Of a stretch of 64,000 bases of DNA, positions 43,647 to 53,081 are shown piece by piece. Position numbers and translations under genes: made by a program. Origin of the DNA: JBFMDN01 sp040753915 (GTDB lineage: Bacteria; Desulfobacterota; Desulfomonilia; Desulfomonilales; Desulfomonilaceae); contig JBFMDN010000001.1 in NCBI GenBank assembly GCA_040753915.1, forward strand, positions 62,001-126,000, given 5' to 3'. Numbering within the stretch: the stretch's first letter is position 1; each line of letters opens with the position of its first letter. A model generated the notes under the pieces. The model searched no databases and was not told the DNA's origin. It saw nothing but the letters and a program-made list of their open reading frames with translations.

Positions 43647-46600
43647 ATGCAGCCGTCGGAGAAGACCGGATCTGTTGTCGGTGTCGTTGTTCGTTCAACG
43701 AAGGAGCCCAGGGTAGCAGCTCGGGGCGGCTATCCATTTCGGGGGTTGGAATTGCGGACGAGCACCGACGACGTGAGGATATTTGTACTGTGTCCGGAGC
43801 TCTCCGGGGAGCATCTCTACGAGTTTCCCCTGCTGTGTTGGGAGGGCGCTTGTGTTGCCGGCTTCGATCTGGAGCTCAACAACCGTCTCGACGATGGAAC
43901 CCTCATATACCACGCCACTCCTGACACTGACCTTGTACTCGAACCGCATCGTCTCATTTCCGTCACCGAGGCAGTGGAAGCTGCCCGGTGCATAAGATCC
44001 GCTGACGTGCATCTCCGGGTGGGCTTCTCAGAGCCCTTCTGGATGGCCAAGGGCCGAATGATCCACACCCTGTTCGATCGGCTCATCTTCTCGAGCCACG
44101 GGGTCGTAGGGACGATCTTTTCTGACGCCTTCTATCAATCCCTAGCGCGGTTCAGAGAGATTCTTCCGGGCTCGGGTATTTCTGTCACTGACGAAGAACT
44201 TGAAGAAGAAGCTCGGGTCCATTTTTCTCATCTCGCTTCATGGTTGGAGAGCAACCGAAGTCGCTTCGACCAGGTGGAAGTTGAGGCCGATCGTTACTCC
44301 ACGCGGATGGGGTTGCGCGGACGCGCTGACGCTGTTTTCTACGCGGAGGCATCGCCAGCGGTGGTGGAGCTCAAGTCGGGAAAGACCGTTGCCACGGATC
44401 ATCTGGTGCAATTGGTTGCCTATTGCCTGCTCTTCGCCCCTGAAGTCGGCGCTTTGTCCGAGGGCTGTGTGCTCTATTCCGCTACAGGTAGAGCCGAAGG
44501 TCTCCCTGCTGACGTCGAAAGGCTGAGGCGCTCAATCCTGACAGGTCGCAACAGGACCATAGCTCTGATGCGATCGCATACGGGAGCATTACAGGACATC
44601 TCGTTATGGCTGGATGGCGCTACGGAGTGCCGAAGGGAGGAATGCTTTTCCCGACGCTCCTGCCACAGAATATTCGGGACTCCTGCACGTCGGGCAGCCA
44701 CATGGGGAGGCAGAGAGCGCGATTACTACAACCGATGGTTCCGCGCCCTTTCCCGCGAGCTGTGGACGATGGAAGGAGACTTCGCCAAAATCTTCGATCC
44801 CTCAACCCTTTCTCAGCGAGTTGCGGAAGGGATTACCATACCGGTCTCCTCGGTCGAGGTCGAGGTCTTGGGGCCACTTCCCGCTGCCTCTTCCGACAGG
44901 AGCGGCGAGCAGCCTGAGAGCGAACAGACGGCGCAGAGGAGCGTGCTTGTGCGAGCCGTTCTTTGTGCGGAGTCTCCTGCTGAAGACCTCGGCACGGGAG
45001 AAGAAGTTCTGCTCCATCGGGGAAATCCCGTGTCAAGATCCTGCTTTCGAGGACGAATTGTCGGCTCGGATGAGGCAGGCCTTCATCTGCAGGTCCGCCT
45101 TCCCGTGCTCTACGCACAGGATCGGCCCTGCCCCCAAACTGAGGCATTGACCCAAACGGATGGCTGGTACGTCGATAGGATTCCGTTCACCCGGGCACGC
45201 GAAGCTTCCCGAAGGGCCTTGTTACATTTCCTCTGGTCCGCGGATAGGGCTGTGATACAGGCGGTTGTTTCCGAGTACTCCAGGCGGGAGCAACCTGGGT
45301 CTGATGAGCCGCGTCCGGAGCGTCCCGACGAAAGGCCCCTCGGACGGCCTCGGGAAAAGCCCCCTGCCCCGTCTTCTCCCACCCCCAGCGACGACCTTTG
45401 CTTTTCGGAAGGACTCAGAGCCGAGCTGACCGAGGAACAAGAAAGGGCAATTCAGAGTGCCCTGGACTGCTCGACGTACCATTTGATTCACGGTCCGCCG
45501 GGAACCGGAAAGACGAGAGTTCTGGCCAGGTTGATCGGCAAATGTCTCGACAAGGGCGAGAGGGTCCTCGTTGCCTGCCCGACCAATGTGGCTCTCGATG
45601 CTTTGCTCATCGCTGTATTGGCCCTCGGAGTGCGCGATTTCATCAGAGTGGCACTGAGATCACACGTTTCCACATCTTTCTTGGATGCTATCGAGCGAAC
45701 AGGGTGCTCACAGGTTCTGCTGGGAGACCTCTGTGCACTGGACATGGATCTCGTCAGCTTCCGAAAGCTCGTTCGGGACAAGAAACTTGTAGCTGCAACT
45801 GCGTACCAATGTGCGTCGCACCCGTTCTTCCTTCGGCAGCGCTTCGATCGAGTCATCGTGGACGAAGCCGGACAACTCGACGAACCTTCAACGCTTGCAC
45901 CTCTGACCGTAGGGGCCAAATTCATCCTTGGAGGGGATCACCTTCAGTTGCCGCCCGTGGTCCAGTCGAGGCCGGGACGGGTACCCCAGGATGAGGGGGC
46001 CTGCCTGGAGCAATCTTTGTTCGAGCGCCTTTTCCTCAGTGCCCCTGATACTGCCGTGTCCCGACTCAGAACGCAGTACCGTATGAACCAGGAAGTGCAA
46101 GATATTCCGTCGCGACTGTTCTATGATGGGTCGCTTGTCCCGTCCCCGGAGGCACGGTCCCGTAGGCTGAGCCTACGTCCGGGGGTGTCGCACGACGGCA
46201 CGGTCAACAAAGTCATCGATCCTGAGCCTCCGGTAGTGTTCGTGGACGTGCAGGGAACGACTGGTAGCACAGCCAGACCTGAAGAAGCGGAGGCAGCGTG
46301 CAAGATAGTAGAAAGCCTCGTCGCGTCCGGGGTGCCTTCTCATGAAATCGGCATAATCACCCCGTACAGGGCTCAACAGACCTTGATTCGCAAGAGACTT
46401 GTGAGAACGGGAAACGAGTTTCCGCGGCTGACGGTCGATACGGTGGACAGATTTCAAGGGGGCGAACGAGAAGTCATTATCCTTTCACTGTGCCGATCGG
46501 ACGAGGTCACCTCGTTTCTTGCCGATCGCAAACGTCTGAACGTCTCTTTGAGCAGGGCGCGATCCAAGCTCATCCTTCTGGGGCATGGCCCAGTGCTCGA

Positions 46601-46667
46601 GGGACATCCTCTGTTTGCTTCCATCCTCGATGGTCTCGAACGGATCACTATGACGGCCGGCGGTTGA
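43647..46667 (+). CDS. Dna2-like nuclease-helicase (Cas4/RecB-type nuclease plus SF1B helicase)
   Basis: 1006 residues. The N-terminal third is a PD-(D/E)xK nuclease: GRMIHTLFDR (about 135), GRADAVF (about 223) and VVELKSGK (about 238). A cysteine upstream (AARCIRS) and three downstream (TECRREECFSRRSC, about 326) fit the iron-sulfur clamp of Dna2, AddB and Cas4. The C-terminal third is an SF1B helicase: HGPPGTGKT (about 614), DEAGQ, GGDHLQLPP, QYRMN, DTVDRFQGGERE and NVSLSRARSK. A Pro/Arg/Glu-rich linker joins the halves. It probably processes DNA ends or flaps. It lies directly upstream of polA. Confidence 0.85.
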   Translation: MQPSEKTGSVVGVVVRSTKEPRVAARGGYPFRGLELRTSTDDVRIFVLCPELSGEHLYEFPLLCWEGACVAGFDLELNNRLDDGTLIYHATPDTDLVLEPHRLISVTEAVEAARCIRSADVHLRVGFSEPFWMAKGRMIHTLFDRLIFSSHGVVGTIFSDAFYQSLARFREILPGSGISVTDEELEEEARVHFSHLASWLESNRSRFDQVEVEADRYSTRMGLRGRADAVFYAEASPAVVELKSGKTVATDHLVQLVAYCLLFAPEVGALSEGCVLYSATGRAEGLPADVERLRRSILTGRNRTIALMRSHTGALQDISLWLDGATECRREECFSRRSCHRIFGTPARRAATWGGRERDYYNRWFRALSRELWTMEGDFAKIFDPSTLSQRVAEGITIPVSSVEVEVLGPLPAASSDRSGEQPESEQTAQRSVLVRAVLCAESPAEDLGTGEEVLLHRGNPVSRSCFRGRIVGSDEAGLHLQVRLPVLYAQDRPCPQTEALTQTDGWYVDRIPFTRAREASRRALLHFLWSADRAVIQAVVSEYSRREQPGSDEPRPERPDERPLGRPREKPPAPSSPTPSDDLCFSEGLRAELTEEQERAIQSALDCSTYHLIHGPPGTGKTRVLARLIGKCLDKGERVLVACPTNVALDALLIAVLALGVRDFIRVALRSHVSTSFLDAIERTGCSQVLLGDLCALDMDLVSFRKLVRDKKLVAATAYQCASHPFFLRQRFDRVIVDEAGQLDEPSTLAPLTVGAKFILGGDHLQLPPVVQSRPGRVPQDEGACLEQSLFERLFLSAPDTAVSRLRTQYRMNQEVQDIPSRLFYDGSLVPSPEARSRRLSLRPGVSHDGTVNKVIDPEPPVVFVDVQGTTGSTARPEEAEAACKIVESLVASGVPSHEIGIITPYRAQQTLIRKRLVRTGNEFPRLTVDTVDRFQGGEREVIILSLCRSDEVTSFLADRKRLNVSLSRARSKLILLGHGPVLEGHPLFASILDGLERITMTAGG

Positions 46668-46718
46668 CAGAGTCGCCTGTCGGTCAGCTCCCAGCCCGCA
46701 GGGCGAAAAGGCAAGCAC

Positions 46719-49385
46719 ATGGCCAACAAGAAAGAGACAATCTATCTCATAGACGGAAGCAGTTACATTTATCGGGCCTATCACACGACGGGAACGCTCT
46801 CCAGCTCCAAGGGCGTGCCCACCGGGGCCGTATTCGGATTCACGAACATGATCGTGAAAACCCTCCGTGAGAAATCTCCGACACACATTGCCGTGGTGTT
46901 TGACGCAAAAGGACCGACATTCCGGCACAAAAAGTACTCGGAGTACAAGGCGAATCGGCCGGAAATGCCAGAGGATCTTCGCTCTCAAATCCCGAGGATT
47001 CACGAGGTTGTCGCCGCGTACCGGCTTCCTTCTCTCTCTGTTGAAGGATTTGAGGCTGACGACGTCATTGCCACCCTAACCCGGCAGGCAAGGGAGAAAG
47101 GGTGGAACGTGGTAATTGTCTCCGGGGACAAAGACCTCATGCAGCTCGTGGGAGACGATGTCATCATGTGGGACCCGCAGCGGGATATCGTGTATGACAG
47201 CAAGACAGTTGAAAAGAAATTCGGAGTTCCCCCGAGCCGTATGCGCGACTTTCTGGCGCTCATGGGCGATACCTCGGACAATATTCCCGGAGTGCCGGGA
47301 GTCGGACAGAAAACTGCAGCGTTGCTCATCGAGGAATTTGGGTCCCTTGATGGGATCCTCGCACGGGCGAACGAGATCCGGAAGCCGAAACTGAGGCAAA
47401 GTGTGATCGAGAATCAAGACAAGGCCTTGCTAAGCCGCGATCTTGTCAAGCTCGAGGAAGAGGTTCCCCTGGACGTGGATGTGGAGAAGATCCGTCCCGG
47501 TCAACAGGATGTTTCTCGTCTCAGACAAATATTCCGTGAGTTGGAGTTCAAGCGGCTGCTCGAAGACCTTCCTCCTGAACGAGCGCTGAGCTTTTCCGGA
47601 TACACGACGGTGCGCACGCGGGAAGCACTCAGCGAGTGGGTGGAAGACATCGGACGGGTTGGCCGATTTGCAGTGGATGTGGAGACCACGTCGGAGCAGC
47701 CTGTCAGGGCCGACCTCGTAGGGGTATCGTTAAGTGCCCGGCAAGGGCAGGCCTGCTATATCCCCGTGGGACATATCCGGGGAGAACAACTGGACAAGGC
47801 CGAAGTAATCCGGGCTCTCAAGCCGGTGCTGGAAGACGAGAAGATTGAAAAGATCGGGCAGAACATCAAGTACGACTACATCGTGCTTCGGAAAGAGGGG
47901 ATCGAAATCCGTGGCATAGGGTGCGACACGATGCTGGCCTCGTATCTCCTGGATCCCACCCGCAGAGGACACTCCCTCGACGACCTTGCCCAAGTGTTTC
48001 TCCACCACGCCACCATACCAATAAAGGATCTCATCGGCTCCGGTAAGAATCAGGTCATATTTTCGCAAGTAGACATCGACTCCGCATCTCAATATGCCTG
48101 TGAGGACGCGGACGTCACGTTTCGAGTGGCGGAGATACTTTGCCCGAGAGTGGAGAGCGAAGGATTGGGAGACCTGTTCAGGGAAATCGAGCTTCCGTTG
48201 ATCCCGGTGCTTGCCGATATGGAGCTTGCGGGGGTCCGGATCGATATCGATTACCTCGATGAGCTTTCCTCCGAGTTTGGCAGCGTCCTGGAACGAACCG
48301 AAGCGGAAATCTACGAGATGGCTGGAAAGCCATTTAACATTAACTCACCGAAACAGCTTGGGGAGATGCTCTTCGATACACTGGGCCTCAAAGCGACCAA
48401 GAAGACCAAGACCGGTCGTTCCACATCCCTCGAAGTGCTCGAGCAGCTTGCCCTCGAGCACGCGCTGCCCAGGAAGATCCTCGAATATCGATCGATCTTC
48501 AAGCTTAAATCGACGTACGCGGACGCATTGAGAACTCTGGTAAATCCTGCGACCGGCCGAATCCATACCTCCTTTAACCAGGCTGTCGCAGCGACAGGAC
48601 GACTGTCGTCATCCGATCCCAATCTTCAGAATATTCCGGTGCGAACTGCGGAAGGCCGCAAAATCCGCCGCGCGTTCATCCCGCGCGACGGGTACGTGTT
48701 CGCGGCCGCGGACTATTCTCAGATAGAGCTCCGCGTGATGGCGCACCTCTCAAACGATGAGCGGCTTCGAGATGCCTTCTCATCGGGCGAGGATATTCAC
48801 GCCATTACCGCAGCAAGCGTGTTCGATGTTCCCCCAGCCATGGTCACCCCGGAAATGAGGCGACGAGCAAAAGCAATCAACTTTGGGATCATGTATGGCA
48901 TGGGTCCGTTCAAGCTTGCGGAGCAGATCGGCGTGGGGCTGAAGATGGCCAAGACGTACCTGGAAGAGTATTACGAAACCTACAGCGGAGTGAAGCGGTA
49001 CATGGAAGAGCTCCCCGAGAAAGCTGCCAAGGACGGTTTTGTGACGACGATCCTCGGGAGAAAGCGGTTTCTGCCGGACCTGAAGAATCCCAACAAGATC
49101 GCTCAGCAGGCTGCTCGAAGGGTTGCAGTCAACACCACGATTCAGGGAAGCGCTGCAGACCTTATGAAGCTTGCCATGATCAAGGTGCATGAAGCTTTGA
49201 AGGCGAGCAAGCTGCCTGCGAGCATGATTCTCCAAGTGCACGACGAGCTTATTCTCGAAGCAAGGGAAGATGTGGCAGAGGAAGCGGTTGCTTTGCTCAA
49301 AGAGCATATGGAGGGGGCGTACCCTCTGACTGTTCCTCTGGTTGTGGACACAGCAGTCGGAAAGAACTGGGATGAGGCACACTGA
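46719..49385 (+). CDS. polA: DNA polymerase I
   Basis: 888 residues with all three activities: 5'-nuclease (YLIDGSSYIYRAYH, SGDKDLMQLV), 3'-5' exonuclease with its acidic motifs intact (FAVDVETTS, NIKYD, YACEDADVTF), and polymerase (DYSQIELRVMAHLS, RRRAKAINFGIMYGMG, QVHDELILEA). Removes primers and fills gaps in replication and repair. Together with the Dna2-like enzyme upstream it would suit flap and gap processing. Confidence 0.98.
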   Translation: MANKKETIYLIDGSSYIYRAYHTTGTLSSSKGVPTGAVFGFTNMIVKTLREKSPTHIAVVFDAKGPTFRHKKYSEYKANRPEMPEDLRSQIPRIHEVVAAYRLPSLSVEGFEADDVIATLTRQAREKGWNVVIVSGDKDLMQLVGDDVIMWDPQRDIVYDSKTVEKKFGVPPSRMRDFLALMGDTSDNIPGVPGVGQKTAALLIEEFGSLDGILARANEIRKPKLRQSVIENQDKALLSRDLVKLEEEVPLDVDVEKIRPGQQDVSRLRQIFRELEFKRLLEDLPPERALSFSGYTTVRTREALSEWVEDIGRVGRFAVDVETTSEQPVRADLVGVSLSARQGQACYIPVGHIRGEQLDKAEVIRALKPVLEDEKIEKIGQNIKYDYIVLRKEGIEIRGIGCDTMLASYLLDPTRRGHSLDDLAQVFLHHATIPIKDLIGSGKNQVIFSQVDIDSASQYACEDADVTFRVAEILCPRVESEGLGDLFREIELPLIPVLADMELAGVRIDIDYLDELSSEFGSVLERTEAEIYEMAGKPFNINSPKQLGEMLFDTLGLKATKKTKTGRSTSLEVLEQLALEHALPRKILEYRSIFKLKSTYADALRTLVNPATGRIHTSFNQAVAATGRLSSSDPNLQNIPVRTAEGRKIRRAFIPRDGYVFAAADYSQIELRVMAHLSNDERLRDAFSSGEDIHAITAASVFDVPPAMVTPEMRRRAKAINFGIMYGMGPFKLAEQIGVGLKMAKTYLEEYYETYSGVKRYMEELPEKAAKDGFVTTILGRKRFLPDLKNPNKIAQQAARRVAVNTTIQGSAADLMKLAMIKVHEALKASKLPASMILQVHDELILEAREDVAEEAVALLKEHMEGAYPLTVPLVVDTAVGKNWDEAH

Positions 49386-50659
49386 TGGATAATGTGGAAG
49401 CGTGGATTGTTACCATAGGGAATGAAATAATCAATGGAGTGATAACCGACACGAACCGGGAGACCATATCCCGCGAGCTGAGGTCTGTGGGCATTGGGAC
49501 CAAAGGAATGTCCTCTGTCGGTGACGATGTGGCACTCATCGCGGACACTCTGGCCTATGCCATGAGCATGGCTCACATCACAGTGGTTTCTGGCGGCCTG
49601 GGGCCAACGGAAGACGACAAGACGTCCGAGGCAGCGGCAAGGCTCTTGGGAACCAAGCTGCAACTTGACGAAGCCCAATTGGCCAGAATCGAGCAGCGGT
49701 TTCGGCAGTGGGGCAGGCCCATGTCAGTCAGCAACAGGAAGCAAGCGATGTTTCCTGCCGGATCGCAGCCACTGTCCAACGATTACGGCACTGCACCCGG
49801 ATTTCTGATCGAGAAAGATGGACGCATCGCACTGTTTTTTCCGGGAATTCCGCGAGAACTGGTGAAAATGCTGCGTGAACAGGGTGTCCCAGCAATACAG
49901 AAGCGGTTCGGGACCCCCCGACAGGTCTTCAAGACCCAAACGTTTACGGTATACGGCCTTTCAGAATCCAAGCTCGGCGAAATTCTGTCGGACATTGCGA
50001 TTGATGAGGAGAACTACCATCTCGCCTTTCTACCTCGCTTCCCCATTATCCGTCTTCGCATGGACGCAAAGGGGGCAACCGAGGAGGAGGCTGAGGCAAT
50101 CCTCGAATCCAGGCGCCGAATTCTCGATGAGCGTATCCGGGAGAACATCATCTCGTATGACGGCCAATCCATGGAATTTGTGGTAACCAGTCTCGTGCAA
50201 CAACGCAGGCTCACCTTGGCCCTCGCGGAATCCATTACCGGAGGCATGATAGGAGAGATGCTCACGCGCGTTCCCGGTGCCTCACGGTCGTTCCTCGGAT
50301 CTGTGGTGAGCTACTCGAACGACATGAAGTCGAGCCTGCTCGGTGTATCCAGGGAGACTCTTTCAAGCTATGGGGCGGTTTCCCATCAATGCGCTTTGGA
50401 GATGGCCTTAGGTGCGAAGCGTGCAGGACAGGCGGATATAGGAATTTCTGTGACAGGCATAGCAGGACCGGAGGGGGGCTCGCCCGAAAAACCTGTCGGA
50501 ACCTTCTATGTGGGACTGGCATCGCCGGAAGCCACGCTGACCAGAAGATTCCTCCTGCCGGGAACCAGGGAATGGGTGCGAACATTGGCCGCCATGCAAG
50601 CGCTCGATCTGCTTCGGCGCCACCTGCTGGGTTTGCGACTGCACGGCACGGAGGACTGA
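49385..50659 (+). CDS. cinA: CinA-family nicotinamide-nucleotide amidase
   Basis: 424 residues: an N-terminal molybdopterin-binding-like (COG1058) domain (IVTIGNEIINGVITDTN, VVSGGLGPTEDD) and a C-terminal CinA deamidase domain (about 260-415, with ALAESITGGMIGEML and ISVTGIAGPEGG). It recycles NMN formed by DNA ligase by hydrolysing it to nicotinate mononucleotide. The ATG overlaps the polA stop by one base (TGATG), which fits a shared DNA-repair operon. Confidence 0.95.
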   Translation: MDNVEAWIVTIGNEIINGVITDTNRETISRELRSVGIGTKGMSSVGDDVALIADTLAYAMSMAHITVVSGGLGPTEDDKTSEAAARLLGTKLQLDEAQLARIEQRFRQWGRPMSVSNRKQAMFPAGSQPLSNDYGTAPGFLIEKDGRIALFFPGIPRELVKMLREQGVPAIQKRFGTPRQVFKTQTFTVYGLSESKLGEILSDIAIDEENYHLAFLPRFPIIRLRMDAKGATEEEAEAILESRRRILDERIRENIISYDGQSMEFVVTSLVQQRRLTLALAESITGGMIGEMLTRVPGASRSFLGSVVSYSNDMKSSLLGVSRETLSSYGAVSHQCALEMALGAKRAGQADIGISVTGIAGPEGGSPEKPVGTFYVGLASPEATLTRRFLLPGTREWVRTLAAMQALDLLRRHLLGLRLHGTED

Positions 50660-50707
50660 GTACCACCTTTCGTAGGTTCGGTGCCGAATCGGGAGACCCC
50701 ACCCCAA

Positions 50708-50729
50708 CCCTCCCCGTTGACGGGGAGGG
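50708..50729. terminator. Perfect 9-bp hairpin downstream of cinA
   Basis: CCCTCCCCG, loop TTGA, CGGGGAGGG, 49 bases after the cinA stop. A second hairpin, ACGGGCG TCT CGCCCGT, follows at 50791-50807. Neither has a U-run. Confidence 0.4.
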
Positions 50730-50832
50730 AGTCCTTCCCCCCGTTATAGCGTTTGCGAATAATAATTTCCGTTTCTCCTTTTCAGGACTGACGGGCGTCT
50801 CGCCCGTTAATTGAAAGGACGACGGGCAAGAT

Positions 50833-51030
50833 GAAAGTGTCTCAAAAGCCTGCAGTCCGTGATAATCGTGGCACACCCCTCACCCTGCCCCTTTCCCCCG
50901 AAGCGGGCGAGAGGGGATTCCTCGGGCTCCCTCTCCTCTGGGAGAGGGTTGGAGCGAGGGTGCCTTTCCACGCATCGACGCTCAATCGTGCTACGATTTT
51001 TTGGTGTTTCCCGAGTTTTGAGGCTCTTTC
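50833..51030 (+). repeat. MITE-like repeat, copy 3
   Basis: 198 bp, the same length as copy 2 and about 85-90% identical by eye. The ends are GAAAGTGTCTCAA (50833-50845) and TTGAGGCTCTTTC (51018-51030), a slightly degenerate inverted repeat. It shares the interior CACGCATCGACG, ATCGTGCTACGAT and TTTCCCGAGTTTTGAG. The sequence just outside the right end (GATGCCCGTCCCAC) also matches copy 2. It lies between cinA and the beta-barrel gene; 51031-51311 shows no gene. Confidence 0.85.
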
Positions 51031-51311
51031 AGATGCCCGTCCCACGAACAAGAATGTCGGTCTCACCAACAGCAGGCCCCTCGAACTGCAGGAAATTCGA
51101 TGATATGAGCGAGGGCGAAGGATATTTCTCCTTCGCCCGAGCGCGACCGCCGGTCGCCCATACCGCAGGAACTTTTGCACGGATCTCCCGTGGCGCCCGC
51201 GTATCGCCGGTATTCTTGTTGTGAACTGACCCTGAGTACCTGGCGGGTCTTGAGCCACTCCCAACCAGGGGCGGTTGGAGAGAGTTCATCTACACGAGTG
51301 GTGTGCCGGCT

Positions 51312-52220
51312 TTAGTACACTACATTCACTTGAATGAATGCGCCGCTCCACTTGGCTGATATTGTGGCTTCTCCGGGGCGGGAAGACAAATTGGACCACT
51401 GGGGCTCTGCATTCATACGGAGATAGGTTTGGCGAAAACCGCCTTCTATGGCTAGCGAAAAGGTCGAGTGGGCCAACAGGCTGGTCTCCCATACGGCGGG
51501 GCGCATTCCGCCAGAAACTTCCCACTCTGTGACTCTTGTCTCTTCATCCTGTTTGTAGAACGGGATGGGGAACCGAAAGCGTCCCTGCATAGTGAACGGA
51601 ACCTCTCGGATCCGAAAGGGAATGACTCGGCCGTGGACACCGATGGTCATGGCGTTGTCGCCCGCGTACTTGGTCCATTCATCGGGAGGGCTCCAGCGCC
51701 TGGTATCCTGGTCATAGGTTTTGGGTAGAATTCTTCTTATCTCGAACTCCACATCTTCCGTGTGGAACGTGTAATTGATTCCTGCTCTTGCGAAGGGAGT
51801 TCGGATAATGTCCAGATCCAATCCGATCTTATTGCCGCTCATGTTTAACTGAGAGATTGTGTGGATATTAGTGCCCACTTCTGTGGACCGCCCCCGGAAC
51901 TTGTGGTCCTCCTCCACTTCAACGCGTATGCCGAGTCGATCAATATAGAAGATGGCGTACAGGGATTTGAAGAGCTGGGGGTCGCCGGAGATGCCGTAGA
52001 AGTCAGAGAAATCGCGGGTTTGACCTCCTACTTCCACTTGTCCCGAGACGGTAGGCATGAAGATTCGGTACCCGGCAGTACCTCTGAAGTCGGACCAATC
52101 CCACCACGGCGAGGTACCGATCCACGAGGAGATACCCTGAGCGTCCGCCGCCGGGGAAACCATGAGACCCCAGAGCAGGAGCGGGATTACCGCAGCCCAG
52201 ACGCGGAATTTTCTTTTCAA
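51312..52220 (-). CDS. Outer-membrane beta-barrel protein
   Basis: 302 residues. A signal peptide (VWAAVIPLLLWGLMVSPAADA) precedes strands of alternating hydrophobic and polar residues with aromatic girdles, and the chain ends in a tyrosine-terminated strand (FIQVNVVY), as expected for a BAM substrate. No named porin family is recognised. The TTG start at 52220 is chosen because GAGAGG lies 6 bases before it and the signal begins KRKF; a longer frame to 52268 is less likely. It has its own promoter with an operator-like palindrome. Confidence 0.75.
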   Translation of the reverse strand: MKRKFRVWAAVIPLLLWGLMVSPAADAQGISSWIGTSPWWDWSDFRGTAGYRIFMPTVSGQVEVGGQTRDFSDFYGISGDPQLFKSLYAIFYIDRLGIRVEVEEDHKFRGRSTEVGTNIHTISQLNMSGNKIGLDLDIIRTPFARAGINYTFHTEDVEFEIRRILPKTYDQDTRRWSPPDEWTKYAGDNAMTIGVHGRVIPFRIREVPFTMQGRFRFPIPFYKQDEETRVTEWEVSGGMRPAVWETSLLAHSTFSLAIEGGFRQTYLRMNAEPQWSNLSSRPGEATISAKWSGAFIQVNVVY

Positions 52221-52279
52221 ACCATACCTCTCAACCGGCCCGGCACAGCCAAGCCCCCGGAACGACATTAGATTTCAGT

Positions 52280-52311
52280 CGAATATACAGCATATTCGCT
52301 TGCAGTGTCAA
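52280..52311 (-). promoter_or_regulatory. Promoter of the barrel gene with an inverted repeat over the -10
   Basis: On the minus strand: perfect TTGACA (52306-52311), an 18-bp spacer and TATATT (52282-52287). A perfect inverted repeat, CGAATAT - ACAGC - ATATTCG (52280-52298), covers the -10 and spacer and would suit a repressor. The transcript would start near 52275. Confidence 0.55.
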
Positions 52312-52356
52312 GGATTTAGTCGTCCTGCAAACCTCCATTTGCTCACCCCAATTGTG

Positions 52357-52385
52357 TTGAACCAGGGAAATTATTATATTATGGT
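52357..52385 (+). promoter_or_regulatory. Weak candidate promoter for the B12-protein gene
   Basis: TTGAAC (52357-52362), 17 bases, TATGGT (52380-52385), in an AT-rich stretch about 50 bases before the start codon. Confidence 0.3.
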
Positions 52386-52436
52386 GGAAAAGTAGCGTTT
52401 CATCTCGCATGCTTTCACAACATCAGGGAGGTGGAC

Positions 52437-52859
52437 TTGGCGTACGCGAGAACTCCCAGAATTCTCTTGGCCAAGCCAGGGCTCGACGGGCACGACCGAG
52501 GAGCCAAAGTGATAGCCCATGCTCTCAAGGATGCCGGATTCGAGGTCATCTATACAGGGCTTCATCAGACGGTGGAGATGATCGTTCAGGCGGCCATGCA
52601 AGAGGATGTGGACGCTATCGGGCTTTCCATCATGTCAGGAGCCCACATTCCCATCTGCCGGAAACTCTTGAACCTTCTAGCAGCAAAGGGACTTTCCGAT
52701 ATCCTGGTCTTGGTGGGAGGAGTGATTCCCGGCAAAGACATCCCGGTCCTGAAGGAAATGGGCGTCGCAGAAGTCTTTCCCGGCGGGTCGGACATCGACG
52801 CGCCTGCTCGATATCTGAAAGAGCTCCTGGAAGAGCGGCATCAAGCCGCTTCCCCCTGA
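52437..52859 (+). CDS. Stand-alone cobalamin-binding protein (mutase small-subunit type)
   Basis: 140 residues with the B12-binding signature LLAKPGLDGHDRGAKVI (the lower axial ligand is His about 19), a SIMSGAH segment and a GGVIPGKD loop. It matches the C-terminal B12 domain of methylmalonyl-CoA mutase expressed alone. The TTG start at 52437 is preferred since GGGAGG precedes it by 5 bases. The next gene already carries its own B12 domain, so this protein is not obviously needed for that enzyme; its partner may be encoded elsewhere. Confidence 0.85.
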   Translation: MAYARTPRILLAKPGLDGHDRGAKVIAHALKDAGFEVIYTGLHQTVEMIVQAAMQEDVDAIGLSIMSGAHIPICRKLLNLLAAKGLSDILVLVGGVIPGKDIPVLKEMGVAEVFPGGSDIDAPARYLKELLEERHQAASP

Positions 52860-53081
52860 GCCTCAGGGAGGGGCGAGCACGCACGCGCTCATTGATTGTT
52901 GGTTTAACCACCCTGCCCCCAAATGGGCCTCTCTTACAACCAATGGTGGATCATCACTCTGGAGTACTACCTGTGGGACGACTCAGAACAAGGGTGGCAC
53001 GCGCGGACCGTGCACTGTTCCCATCTGAGTCTCCCGACAGTCTGGGGCGCTTGCGCCATAGCAGCACACGAGGAGGTCCTC

